DNA of 64,000 bases from Corynebacterium capitovis DSM 44611 (GTDB lineage Bacteria > Actinomycetota > Actinomycetes > Mycobacteriales > Mycobacteriaceae): the NCBI RefSeq assembly GCF_030440535.1, contig NZ_CP047117.1, positions 1,860,001-1,924,000 of the forward strand. The letters are read 5' to 3'. Positions 48,456 to 57,735 of the stretch are shown here, piece after piece (within the stretch, counting starts at the first letter, position 1; the number at the start of each line of letters is the position of its first letter). Made by a program: the position numbers and the translations under genes. Below the pieces are notes generated by a model, which saw nothing but the letters and a program-made list of their open reading frames with translations, made no database searches and was not told the origin of the DNA.

Positions 48456-49325
48456 ATGGCCGGCGGACGAATCCTCGTCGCCTACATCGCCACTGACGGC
48501 GGCATCGACGCGCTGCGCCTCGCCGTCGCTCTGGCGAAAGAGCGTGACACCGCCATCGACATTGTCATGGCGATGACAAACCACGAGGTCACCCCGGGCC
48601 TCTACCCGCGCGTGCGCGGCTACGAGACGATCGTGGAGCAGCACATCGCGGGCTGGCTCGACGACGCCCGCGCTGAAGTCCCCAGCGACATCGAGGTCAC
48701 CACCCGCGTCGCGGTCGGTGACTCGATCCCGCAGATCATCATCGATCAGGCCACCGGGCTCAGCAGCGAGATCGTCGTCGTGGGGTCGCAGGGCGGCGGG
48801 CTCTTCCGCCGCGTCACCCTGGGCAGCGTGGTCAACACCCTGCTGCACAGCTGCCCGGTCCCATTGGCGATCGCACCGCGCGGGTACAACTACCCCGGCC
48901 CCATCCAGCGCATCACGGTCCTGTTTGGCACCCGCCCCGGTGCGACGGACATCATCGCCGTCGGGCTCGACCGCGCCGCGCGCTTCGGCGTCCCGCTCCG
49001 CTTCGTCTCCCTCAATATCGCGGGCGAACAGCCAGCGGGTTCGGATGCGCTCGAGGGCATTGAACGCACGGCCAGCGCCGAGCTCGCACACAGGGCGCGC
49101 TCGCTTGTCGACGCCAACCAGGCCACCGCCGAGGTCGTCGAAGCGCCCTCCATCGAAACTGCAACCTCGGGCCTGAGCTGGCTCCCCGGTGACGTCGCAT
49201 ACGTGGGTTCATCCCGCATCGCGCCCGAGGGCCGGCTCTTCCTGGGTACTACCGCGACCCAGATCCTGCGCTACACCCCTGTCCCGACCATCGTCATCCC
49301 TAACGGATACATGGATAACTCCTAA
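48456..49325 (+). CDS. Universal stress protein, tandem domain
   Basis: 289 aa. Two UspA domains: residues 1-140 end with VVVGSQGGGLFRRVTLGSVV, then VPLAIAP, with the G-2x-G-9x-GS type ATP-binding pattern; residues 145-289 end with TPVPTIVIPNGY. It lies 3 bp after puo and 27 bp before the permease, so it is in the operon. A USP between a hydrogen-peroxide-producing oxidase and its transporter may help with oxidative or energy stress, which is speculation. Confidence 0.88.
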   Translation: MAGGRILVAYIATDGGIDALRLAVALAKERDTAIDIVMAMTNHEVTPGLYPRVRGYETIVEQHIAGWLDDARAEVPSDIEVTTRVAVGDSIPQIIIDQATGLSSEIVVVGSQGGGLFRRVTLGSVVNTLLHSCPVPLAIAPRGYNYPGPIQRITVLFGTRPGATDIIAVGLDRAARFGVPLRFVSLNIAGEQPAGSDALEGIERTASAELAHRARSLVDANQATAEVVEAPSIETATSGLSWLPGDVAYVGSSRIAPEGRLFLGTTATQILRYTPVPTIVIPNGYMDNS

Positions 49326-49352
49326 ACCACACGCAAGGAGGTGAAGCTTCTC

Positions 49353-50900
49353 ATGAGCGACACCATCACGCCCCCGGCCGCCTCGGAGGGCATCCCGGCT
49401 TCTAAAGGATTGCGCGCCGGCAGCGTCGGCCTGATCGGCGCCGTCGTCATCGGCATCAGTTGCATTGCCCCGACGTACACCTTGACCTCGGGTTTGGGGC
49501 CGACAATTTCCGCCGTCGGGCAGCACGTCCCGGCGATCCTCATTCTGGGTTTCATCCCGATGCTGCTCGTTGCCTTCGCCTACCGGGAGCTCAACAACTC
49601 GGTTCCTGACTCCGGCACAAGCTTCACCTGGGCCACCAAAGCGTTCGGCCCCTACGTCGGCTGGATGGGAGGCTGGGGCCTGATCACCGCCACCATCCTT
49701 GTCCTGTCCAACCTCGCCGCGGTGGCCGTGGACTTCCTCTACCTGTTGCTCGCCCAAATCCTCCAGCGCCCTGGCATTGCGGACTGGACGTCGAACCTGT
49801 GGATCAACATCCCCACCACCATCGTCTTCCTTGCCATCGCCGCCTGGATTTCCTATCGCGGCATGGATTCGACGAAGAACCTGCAGTACGTGCTGGTTGC
49901 CCTTCAGATCCTTGCCGTCGTCGTTTTTGACATCGCCGCTCTCTACCGTGCCTACAGCGGGGACGGCTTCGACTTCACGCCCTTCTCCTTCTCGTGGTTC
50001 AACCCGCTTGACATCGGCGACTTCACGACGGTCGCAGCCGGCATCTCCCTGTCCATCTTCATGTTCTGGGGATGGGACGTCACCCTCACCATGAACGAGG
50101 AGACGAAGGACCCGGAGCGCACGCCAGGACGTGCTGCCACCATCACCGTGCTGATCATCATCGCCCTCTACATCCTCACCGCGGTGTCCATCGTGGTCTG
50201 GGCTGGCACCGGTGACACGGGGCTCGGTGCGGGTAACCCGGACAACCAGGAATCCATCTTCGCTGCCCTGTCGTATCCCGTGCTCGGCCCGCTCTCCTTT
50301 GTTATCTATGTGGCAGTGCTGGCCAGTTCATTCGCTTCCCTGCAGTCGACGATGGTCAGCCCGGCGCGCACCCTGCTGGCGATGGGTCACTACCGCGCGC
50401 TGCCGCCAACCTTTGCAAAGATCTCCCCGCGCTTCCTCACCCCCAGCACAGCGACCATCGCCTCCGCCGTGGCAGCGGGTGTTTTCTACGCGGTGACTCG
50501 CCTGCTTTCCGAAAACGCTCTGTGGGACACCATCACTGCCCTCGGCCTGATGATCTGCTTCTACTACGGGATTACCGCCGTGGCGTGCATCTGGTACTTC
50601 CGCGGCGACCTTCTCTCCAGCCCCCGGAACATCTTGTTCCGTCTCCTCTTCCCCGCCCTTGGCGGAGGGTTCCTGCTGCTCATGTTCGGCATCACGGCCT
50701 ACGACTCCCTCGACCCGAGCTACGGTTCCGGCTCGACAATCCTCGGCGTGGGCGCAGTGTTCGTGCTAGGTATGGGGATCCTCGGCATCGGTGTGGCGAC
50801 CATGCTCTTCACCCGCTTTGCCCACCCCGCGTTCTTCCGCGGCGAGACGCTGCCACGCAACACGTCATCCACCGATCATCAGACACCGTTGCTGAGCTAA
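49353..50900 (+). CDS. APC-superfamily amino acid/polyamine permease
   Basis: 515 aa with about 12 membrane helices. The first helix region (LRAGSVGLIGAVVIGISCIA) and PDSGTSFTWATKAFGPYVGW are typical of APC transporters. The ATG at 49353 follows AAGGAGG by 10 bp; the GTG at 49341 is part of that SD. From its operon, the substrate is probably putrescine or GABA. It could supply the GABA uptake that the gabTD operon lacks here. Confidence 0.87.
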   Translation: MSDTITPPAASEGIPASKGLRAGSVGLIGAVVIGISCIAPTYTLTSGLGPTISAVGQHVPAILILGFIPMLLVAFAYRELNNSVPDSGTSFTWATKAFGPYVGWMGGWGLITATILVLSNLAAVAVDFLYLLLAQILQRPGIADWTSNLWINIPTTIVFLAIAAWISYRGMDSTKNLQYVLVALQILAVVVFDIAALYRAYSGDGFDFTPFSFSWFNPLDIGDFTTVAAGISLSIFMFWGWDVTLTMNEETKDPERTPGRAATITVLIIIALYILTAVSIVVWAGTGDTGLGAGNPDNQESIFAALSYPVLGPLSFVIYVAVLASSFASLQSTMVSPARTLLAMGHYRALPPTFAKISPRFLTPSTATIASAVAAGVFYAVTRLLSENALWDTITALGLMICFYYGITAVACIWYFRGDLLSSPRNILFRLLFPALGGGFLLLMFGITAYDSLDPSYGSGSTILGVGAVFVLGMGILGIGVATMLFTRFAHPAFFRGETLPRNTSSTDHQTPLLS

Positions 50901-50943
50901 ATGCGTAGCATCGGGGAAAACAACGATTACAAGGAGTTCATTC

Positions 50944-52317
50944 GTGTCCCTCGAGTACCGAGTACAAAACCCTGTCAGCGACGAAGTGGTGGAGACCTTC
51001 CCCACCGCCTCCAACGAGGACATCGACAAGGCGATCGCCGGAGCAACCTCAGCTTACGACGCCTGGTCTGCGCATACCCTCGCCGAGCGCGGTGAGAAGC
51101 TGCGCCGCCTCGCCCAACTCTTCCGCGACAAGAAGGACGAGCTCGCCGAACACTCCTGCATCGAGATGGGCAAACCCCTGCAGGAAATGGTTGAGGAGGT
51201 CGAGTTCTCCGCCGACATCATCCAGTACTACGCGGACAATGGCGAAACCTTCGCGGCCGACCAGCCCATCGCCACCCCAGACGGCGACGCCGTGGTCCGG
51301 CGCCTGCCCATCGGCCCGTTGCTGGGCATCATGCCCTGGAACTTTCCCTACTACCAGGTCGCGCGCTTCATCGGGCCGAACCTCATGCTGGGCAACACGA
51401 TCATCCTGAAGCACGCGGAGATTTGCCCGCGCAGTGCTTTGGCCGTCGAAAAGCTGGTGCTTGAAGCGGGGATTCCCGAGGGCGTGTACACGAACGTCTT
51501 TGCCAACCACGACCAAATCGCCGAGATAATCTCCGACCCCCGCGTCCAGGGAGTCTCCCTCACCGGTTCCGAGCGCGCCGGGTCCATCGTCGCCGCGCAG
51601 GCCGGGAAGAACCTGAAGAAGTGCGTGCTCGAGCTCGGCGGCACCGACCCCTACGTCATCCTCGACACCGACGATGTCGCTGCCGCCGCGAAACAGGCCT
51701 GGGAGGTGCGCATGGCCAATACAGGCCAGGCGTGCAACTCCAACAAGCGCCTCATCGTGATGGACACGCTTTACGACGACTTCGTCGCCGAACTGGTCAA
51801 ACTCGCCGAGAACATGACCCCCACGACCTGGGATAAGCACACCGAGGGCACCTACACTCCCCTGTCCTCGCGCTCCGCCGCAGAGACCCTGCGCACACAG
51901 CTTTCCGACGCCGTCGCTGCCGGTGCTAACCTGCGCACCGGCGGTGAACTTTCCGACACCGGCGCCTACGTCTCCCCCGCCGTCATCACCGACATCCCCC
52001 GCGGCAGCGAGCCCTACTACCAGGAGTTCTTCGGCCCCGTCGCGGAGGTATACAAGGTTTCCAGCGACGAGGAAGCCCTCGAGCTGGCCAACGACTCTCA
52101 TTACGGGCTCGGCGGCGCCGTCTTCTCCACCGACGAGGCCCGCGCCAAGAAACTCGCTGCTCAGCTGCAGGTCGGCATGGCCAATGTGAACACCCCCGCC
52201 GGCGAAGGCGCCGAGTTGCCCTTCGGCGGCGTGAAGCGCTCCGGCTACGGACGCGAGCTCGGCCCCCTGGGCATGGACGAGTTCGTGAATAAGCAGCTGT
52301 ACTACGTGGCGAAGTAA
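50944..52317 (+). CDS. NAD(P)-dependent aldehyde dehydrogenase (SSADH/aminobutanal type)
   Basis: 457 aa. ALDH signatures: PWNFPYYQVARFIGP, catalytic Glu in LELGGTDPYVIL, catalytic Cys in NTGQACNSNKRLIV, and EEFFGP-type EFFGPVAEVYKV. It resembles GabD1-type succinate-semialdehyde dehydrogenases (short form, about 455 aa). In this operon, 4-aminobutanal from putrescine oxidase is the likely substrate, giving GABA; succinate semialdehyde is the alternative. GTG start with AAGGAG upstream. It is the last gene of the operon. Confidence 0.9.
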   Translation: MSLEYRVQNPVSDEVVETFPTASNEDIDKAIAGATSAYDAWSAHTLAERGEKLRRLAQLFRDKKDELAEHSCIEMGKPLQEMVEEVEFSADIIQYYADNGETFAADQPIATPDGDAVVRRLPIGPLLGIMPWNFPYYQVARFIGPNLMLGNTIILKHAEICPRSALAVEKLVLEAGIPEGVYTNVFANHDQIAEIISDPRVQGVSLTGSERAGSIVAAQAGKNLKKCVLELGGTDPYVILDTDDVAAAAKQAWEVRMANTGQACNSNKRLIVMDTLYDDFVAELVKLAENMTPTTWDKHTEGTYTPLSSRSAAETLRTQLSDAVAAGANLRTGGELSDTGAYVSPAVITDIPRGSEPYYQEFFGPVAEVYKVSSDEEALELANDSHYGLGGAVFSTDEARAKKLAAQLQVGMANVNTPAGEGAELPFGGVKRSGYGRELGPLGMDEFVNKQLYYVAK

Positions 52318-52352
52318 GTTCCGCGCTGTTGCTTGCGGCGTGTTTCTGTCCG

Positions 52353-52468
52353 AAAGTAGAGCAACGTGTATTTCTAGGCTTGTTTTAGGCCTGTTTTTGC
52401 GCGTTGCTCTACTTTTTGTCGCCCGGGAGTAGATTTCCGGGCCGGTTATTTCGCGCGTTGCTCTACTT
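52353..52468. repeat. Inverted and direct repeats of a 14-bp unit
   Basis: AAAGTAGAGCAACG (52353-52366) is repeated in reverse as CGTTGCTCTACTTT (52402-52415), followed by TTG, and again in the same reverse direction at 52456-52468 (13 bp). The first two can form a 14-bp stem and act as a terminator between convergent operons; the third copy suggests a small repeat family. Confidence 0.85.
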
Positions 52469-52515
52469 CGTCACGCGCCCCCCAGCGCGTCTAATTTGCG
52501 TGACCCAAACGCGGA

Positions 52516-54063
52516 TCACGCGGGTGTTACAACTTCCTCGTCTTCCCTGACTCCGTTGGCGGACCGGTCCTGCCACGCGGCGAGGACATCTGGTGCGGTG
52601 GGTTTCGTCATGAGAGAGACGACGATGTAGACAATCGCCGAGACAGCCAGGCCCGCGTAGATCGGTTCGTTCGCGTAAACACCGTCGAAACGCTGCTCTG
52701 CGTTGATTTCGAGGAACGCCATCACGGCCAGAGTTACGAGGGATCCGGTGATCATCGACCACGTTGCGCCTGCGCTGTTTCCGCGGGTCCACACCAAACC
52801 GCCGATGATCGCGATGAGGAGGCCACCCACAAGGATGTCGTATGCGATGGTCAGGGCGGCGACGACGTCGGGGACAAGGAGCGAGAGCACCATCGTCACG
52901 ATGCCGAGGCACAGCACCCAGATGCGGTTACGATTCATGTCGTTTTCGACATCCTCTTCGCGCGCCGCATTGTCGCGGGCCTGTTCGGCGGCTTCCTCAG
53001 CGTTGAGTATCCGCGGTTTCGCACCGGACAGGACCTTGCGCAGCAGCGGCATCACGTCGGTTCGGGCGACGGTTGCTGCGGCGATCAAACCACCGGAGGC
53101 CGTCGACATCATTGCGGCTACCGCCGCAGCCAGCGCGATGCCGCCGAATCCCGCGGGGAGCATTTCGGTGGCGATGCGGGCGTAGACCTCGTCGCGAACT
53201 TCGATGCCCGGGAGGACAACCGCAGCCGTCATCCCCGCGACCGCCCCAGCGATACCGAAGAGGATGATGTACACGGATGCCCCGATTCCTCCCACCTGCG
53301 CGACCTTCGGAGTCCGTGCTGTAAAGATGCGCTGCCAGACGTCTTGCCCGATGAGCAGCCCCAGGGTGTAGATCACGAAGTAGGTGATGATCGATTCGAA
53401 TCCCATGCCGTCCAGGGAGAAGAATTCAGCGCCGAGCCGGTCGTGCATGGCGCCCCAGCCGCCGGCGTGCGAAAGACCGAACGGCACCATGAGGAAGAAG
53501 ACGCCAACAGTCATGATGATGAACTGTACGAAATCGGCGTAGGTGATGGAGAGCATTCCACCCATCGTCGAGTAGATGATGACGATCGAGCCACCGATGA
53601 GAATGGCGAGCCAGCGGTCGATTCCAAAGAGGACAACGAAGATCGAGGCGTACGCACCCGTGGATGTCGCGGTGAGCATCAGCGTGTACGCGAGCATGAC
53701 TATCGACGAAACCTGGATCGACTCCGACCCGTAGCGCAGCGTGAGCATCTGAACCACCGTGTAGATCTTCAACCGCTGGAGCCGTGGAGCGAAGACCGCG
53801 GAGAGGATTAACACTCCGACACCGATGGCGCCCACCAGCCAGAACCCGGAGAGTCCGTACTTATAGCCGAGGCCGACGCCACCGACCGCCGAAGCCCCGC
53901 CCAGCACGACGGCCACCATCGTGCCCGTGTAGAGCATCGGGCCGAGTCGTCGGCCCGCGACGAGGTAGTCAGAGGAGTCTTGGGCCCTCCTGCTTCCCCA
54001 GAATCCGAATGCGATCATGCCCACCAAGTAGGCGATGACCACAGCGGCGTCTAACCAGTTCAT
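52516..54063 (-). CDS. Sodium:solute symporter family transporter
   Basis: 515 aa, SSS family with about 13 membrane helices. The start (LDAAVVIAYLVGMIAFGFWG, SRRAQDSSDYLVAGRRLGPM) and GGMLSITYADFVQFIIMTVG fit the SSS signature. It carries a charged cytoplasmic insertion (residues 365-400, EEAAEQARDNAAREEDVEND). It is divergent from the XRE-cupin regulator and ureohydrolase genes, so its substrate may be the ureohydrolase substrate, agmatine or a guanidino acid; this is inferred from context only. Confidence 0.87.
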   Translation of the reverse strand: MNWLDAAVVIAYLVGMIAFGFWGSRRAQDSSDYLVAGRRLGPMLYTGTMVAVVLGGASAVGGVGLGYKYGLSGFWLVGAIGVGVLILSAVFAPRLQRLKIYTVVQMLTLRYGSESIQVSSIVMLAYTLMLTATSTGAYASIFVVLFGIDRWLAILIGGSIVIIYSTMGGMLSITYADFVQFIIMTVGVFFLMVPFGLSHAGGWGAMHDRLGAEFFSLDGMGFESIITYFVIYTLGLLIGQDVWQRIFTARTPKVAQVGGIGASVYIILFGIAGAVAGMTAAVVLPGIEVRDEVYARIATEMLPAGFGGIALAAAVAAMMSTASGGLIAAATVARTDVMPLLRKVLSGAKPRILNAEEAAEQARDNAAREEDVENDMNRNRIWVLCLGIVTMVLSLLVPDVVAALTIAYDILVGGLLIAIIGGLVWTRGNSAGATWSMITGSLVTLAVMAFLEINAEQRFDGVYANEPIYAGLAVSAIVYIVVSLMTKPTAPDVLAAWQDRSANGVREDEEVVTPA

Positions 54064-54266
54064 CTACTTCTTCTTTCTATGCATTGAAGGGACGTGATGC
54101 GCGCCCTAATCCGTACCTTGGTTGTTGCGCGCCACTCTCTTGTTTGCTAACAATAAACAGCAGTTGCCGTATAGACAACATCTCAGCCAGATAATTTTCC
54201 GTAGCGAAGTTTGTTACTGGGAATTGACAACCCGGGCCAGACAGAGTCAACCGTAGGATCGACACC

Positions 54267-54833
54267 GTGAAATCACTGCCAATCGAGCCAATTCAGGCGC
54301 CGCCACCCATCGGCAAGCGGTTGCGTGCCCTGCGGGAACAGCGAAGATTGACAATTGATCAGGTAGCCAGCTTCGCCGGGGTGACCAAGGGGTTCCTGTC
54401 TCGAATTGAACGGGATCAGACCAGCCCGTCGGTGGGGACCTTGCTCAACATCTGCCAAGTCTTGGGGGTCCCTGCGGGCTCCGTCTTAGACTCAATGCCA
54501 ACTCAAGTTGTGTCTCTCGATTCCGCTCCCTCGGTCAACCTCGGGGGTGAAGGAATCCGCGAGGTACTCCTCACCCCTGCTGGGCAGTCGAAGCTTCAGC
54601 TGATCCACACCCGGGTGGCACCCCGGGGCAAAGGCGAAGACGACTTGTACACCGTTGACGCAGTGGTAGAAGCGCTGCATGTACTCGCAGGCGAGTTCGT
54701 CCTTATCACTCCGGACCAGGAAATTCATTTGGCTGCAGGAGATACCGCAACGTTCCTGGGAACCGAACCGCACAGCTGGTTCAATCCCACCGACGACGAG
54801 GCGGTGGTCCTATGGATCATCGCCGGACAATAG
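54267..54833 (+). CDS. XRE-family regulator with cupin domain
   Basis: 188 aa. The N-terminal HTH is [40 protein letters not shown]. The C-terminal cupin (residues 85-188) has [20 protein letters not shown] and ends [10 protein letters not shown]. Such proteins sense small amines or amino acids (PuuR is one example). It is 13 bp upstream of the ureohydrolase and divergent from the symporter. GTG start, leaderless: TAGGAT ends 7 bp upstream. Confidence 0.9.
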   Translation: MKSLPIEPIQAPPPIGKRLRALREQRRLTIDQVASFAGVTKGFLSRIERDQTSPSVGTLLNICQVLGVPAGSVLDSMPTQVVSLDSAPSVNLGGEGIREVLLTPAGQSKLQLIHTRVAPRGKGEDDLYTVDAVVEALHVLAGEFVLITPDQEIHLAAGDTATFLGTEPHSWFNPTDDEAVVLWIIAGQ

Positions 54834-54846
54834 AGGAGATCACGTC

Positions 54847-55845
54847 ATGCTCGACAAACCCCGCATCGTTGAAAACGGAAATACAGGCCCGGTCAACTCC
54901 GCCCTCGTGCCACGCTACGGCGGTCCCGCGACGTTCGCGCTGCTACCGACTCTCGACGAAATCGAGCGCGACGGGCGCCGCGCCGATGTGAAAGTTGTCG
55001 GCGCACCCTTCGACTCAGGCGTGTCGTACCGGCCTGGCACCCGCTTCGGGCCTTCTCATGTGCGCCAGTCTTCTCGTCTGCTGCGCCCGTACAACCCCGC
55101 TACGGACACGTCACCGTTCGCACAGGTTCAGGTGGCCGACGCCGGGGATGTATCACTGAACCCGTTCAACATTGAGGAAGCAATCGCGTCACTCGAAAGC
55201 GACGCAACAACTTTGACCGATGACGGTGCGACCCTGGTCACCATTGGGGGCGACCACACCATTGCTCTGCCGCTGCTCAGGGTTGCTTCCGCCCGGGCGG
55301 GAAAGCCGGTCGCGCTGCTCCACTTCGACGCGCACCTGGACACCTGGGATACCTATTTTGGTGCGGATTACACCCACGGGACGCCGTTCCGGCGCGCGAG
55401 CGAGGAAGGCATCATCGATAGAGACGCCATCTGCCACGTCGGCACGCGCGGTCCCCTGTACGGCCGTTCCGACCTAGAGGATGACAAGAGGATGGGCTTC
55501 GGCATCGTCACTTCCGCCGACATCTTCCGCCTGGGCGTGGAGAGCGTCGTTAAGTCTCTGCGCGATCGGGTTGGGGACCGTCCCCTCTACATTTCCGTGG
55601 ACATCGATGTGCTCGACCCCGCACATGCTCCGGGCACAGGAACGCCCGAAGCCGGGGGAATGACGTCCCGTGAGCTGTTGGAAATCATCCGCGGCCTGCG
55701 CGGCCTGAATGTCGTCGGTGCGGATATCGTCGAGGTGTCGCCGTCGTACGACCATGCGGAGCTGACGGGGATCGCTGCCTCGCACGTTGCGTATGACCTC
55801 ATCACGTTGATCGCCGACAACCGTTCTGGGAACCACGGGGCGTAG
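54847..55845 (+). CDS. Agmatinase/guanidinobutyrase-type ureohydrolase
   Basis: 332 aa, arginase superfamily. All metal-binding motifs are intact: [23 protein letters not shown] and [22 protein letters not shown]. The binuclear Mn enzyme releases urea from agmatine (giving putrescine) or from 4-guanidinobutyrate (giving GABA); sequence alone does not decide. The ATG at 54847 has GAGGAGATC upstream. The following gene, a TPP enzyme, makes 4-guanidinobutyrate attractive, because 2-ketoarginine decarboxylase works in that pathway. The cluster has its own regulator and transporter. Confidence 0.9.
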   Translation: MLDKPRIVENGNTGPVNSALVPRYGGPATFALLPTLDEIERDGRRADVKVVGAPFDSGVSYRPGTRFGPSHVRQSSRLLRPYNPATDTSPFAQVQVADAGDVSLNPFNIEEAIASLESDATTLTDDGATLVTIGGDHTIALPLLRVASARAGKPVALLHFDAHLDTWDTYFGADYTHGTPFRRASEEGIIDRDAICHVGTRGPLYGRSDLEDDKRMGFGIVTSADIFRLGVESVVKSLRDRVGDRPLYISVDIDVLDPAHAPGTGTPEAGGMTSRELLEIIRGLRGLNVVGADIVEVSPSYDHAELTGIAASHVAYDLITLIADNRSGNHGA

Positions 55846-55854
55846 GGGGTCGAG

Positions 55855-57558
55855 GTGGGAGCTAACTCCAGGACCGGCGGAAATGTTGTCGTCGAAACCC
55901 TCGAGGCGCTGGGAATCACCCACGTCTTCGGGATTCCGGGCCAACACGCCCTCGGATTGTTCGAAGCGCTCAACGGCAGCGGGTTGACATACGTCTCCTC
56001 GCGGGTAGAGAACAACGCAGCTTTCGCCGCCGATGGGTTCGCCCGCATCTCCGGAAGCCCGGCGGCGCTCTTCCTTTCCACCGGCCCAGGAGCATTGACC
56101 GCGCTGGCGGGGTTGCAGGAAGCGTACGCGTCGGGGGTTCCCGTCGTCGTCGTGTCCTCGCAGGTGCCCGACCGCGGGATTGGGGGACGCCGTAATGGCC
56201 TGCTGCACCAGCTCGATGAGCAGAAGCGGTCAGTTGAAAATGTGACCAAGGTTCAGTTCACCGCGCACGCGTCGTCCTCAATTCCGTCCATGCTTCAGGA
56301 CGCGTGGGAGGCGGCGATGACCGCGCCCCAAGGTCCAGTGTGGGTTGAGATCCCCGAGGACGTTCTGCTCGGCGAGACGAGCATTCCGCTTGTCGACGGG
56401 ATCGAGCGCTCCATCCCGCCGGTGAAAGGAAACGGCACGTGGATTCGGCAAGCGGCTGAACTTCTGAAGAAGGCGGAGCGGCCAGTTATTCTCTCCGGCG
56501 GTGGCGCCGTGCGTAGCGGCGCCGGACCGCTCATCATGGAACTGGCCCAGCGCGTTGGGGCACTTGTCGCCTGTTCGCCTGGGGGAGTGTCCTCCGTACC
56601 TGCGGACGATCCCTTGGTTCTTGCCCATTGGATCGAAGACTGGCACACCACCGAGGTACTCAATGAGGCTGACGTCCTCCTCGCGGTAGGAACCGCACTC
56701 GGGGAGGTCACCACCAACTACTTCACCTTCTCACCGACCGGCCACATCATTCAGATTGATGCTGAGCCCCTTGTGTTGGAGTCGAACTACGCCTCACTGG
56801 GTATTCGCGCCGACGCCGCGGAGGGCGTGCGGGCAATCCTGAGCGAGTTACCGCAGTCGACCTCCCCTTCAAGATGGGGGGACGTCACCGCGGAGGAGAA
56901 AGCAGCGCAGATCAGGCAGGCCGTCGAGGCACGGCTCGACGCCCAGCCGCTGGGCCACGAGCGTGCCTTCATGGATGCGCTGCGCCGGGCGGTCCCGGAC
57001 ACAACCGCCACGTTTTGGGATATGACGATCGCCGCGTACTGGGCGTGGAACGTCTGGGATGCTCGCGCTGGGGCGTTCTCCTCAGCTCAGGGAGCCGGTG
57101 GCCTCGGCTACGGTTTCCCGGCGGCGCTCGGTGGAGCCGTCGCCTCCGGTGAGCGCACCCTCGCGGTGGCCGGAGACGGATCGGCGATGTATTCCATCGC
57201 GGAGCTTGCCTCCGCCAAGCAACACAATATCCCGGTGACGTGGCTTATCGTCGACGACGGCGGTTACGGAATCCTGCGCGAATACATGAACGACGCCTTC
57301 GGCCGCGCGACCGCCACCGAGTTGTCTCGGCCGGACTTCCGGGCTCTAAGCGAAGCCTTCGGCGTTCCCGCCGTGAGGGTGTCAACCGACGAGCTGGAAT
57401 CCGCTCTCCGGGCCAGCCTGACGGCTGGGCCAGAGTCAGGGCCGAACGTGGTCATTGTGGACACGGTCCTGCGCATGTGGGAGCCGACCCACGTGCCGCA
57501 CATTGCGCCGAAGCAAAAGGGTGTCGCCTTGGCCGAACGTGAGGACCGTTCCCGCTAG
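55855..57558 (+). CDS. Thiamine pyrophosphate-dependent enzyme (ketoacid decarboxylase-like)
   Basis: 567 aa with three domains: TPP Pyr domain (residues 1-170, catalytic Glu in SRVENNAAFAADGFAR), central domain (190-325) and TPP PP domain (360-545) with GDGSAMYSIAELASAKQHNI and VDDGGYGILREYM. The usual NN after GDG is DD here. It resembles acetolactate synthase and benzoylformate decarboxylase, but no regulatory subunit follows. Next to a ureohydrolase it could be a 2-ketoarginine (5-guanidino-2-oxopentanoate) decarboxylase, AruI-like; that is unproven. GTG start with GGGGG upstream. Confidence 0.85.
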   Translation: MGANSRTGGNVVVETLEALGITHVFGIPGQHALGLFEALNGSGLTYVSSRVENNAAFAADGFARISGSPAALFLSTGPGALTALAGLQEAYASGVPVVVVSSQVPDRGIGGRRNGLLHQLDEQKRSVENVTKVQFTAHASSSIPSMLQDAWEAAMTAPQGPVWVEIPEDVLLGETSIPLVDGIERSIPPVKGNGTWIRQAAELLKKAERPVILSGGGAVRSGAGPLIMELAQRVGALVACSPGGVSSVPADDPLVLAHWIEDWHTTEVLNEADVLLAVGTALGEVTTNYFTFSPTGHIIQIDAEPLVLESNYASLGIRADAAEGVRAILSELPQSTSPSRWGDVTAEEKAAQIRQAVEARLDAQPLGHERAFMDALRRAVPDTTATFWDMTIAAYWAWNVWDARAGAFSSAQGAGGLGYGFPAALGGAVASGERTLAVAGDGSAMYSIAELASAKQHNIPVTWLIVDDGGYGILREYMNDAFGRATATELSRPDFRALSEAFGVPAVRVSTDELESALRASLTAGPESGPNVVIVDTVLRMWEPTHVPHIAPKQKGVALAEREDRSR

Positions 57559-57614
57559 TTTCCGACGGGTCGCGATCCGCAGCGGGATATGCCGGGGGTC
57601 CTGCCCCCCATGGC

Positions 57615-57643
57615 GGACAGCATTTCGCTGCTGAAATGCGGTC
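57615..57643. terminator. Hairpins between convergent TPP-enzyme and gabD genes
   Basis: GCATTTC-GCTGCT-GAAATGC (57620-57639), flanked by GGAC/GTCC, forms a hairpin; a second perfect stem CGTGGGGT-AGA-ACCCCACG lies at 57705-57723. Both are in the 177-bp gap between convergent operons, which otherwise holds nothing recognisable. There is no T-run. Confidence 0.45.
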
Positions 57644-57735
57644 CTCACCTGCGATCACGCCGCCTCAGCTCGCCTACGAGGAGCCGAAACCACGCGCGCC
57701 TCGACGTGGGGTAGAACCCCACGCCGCAACAACCA

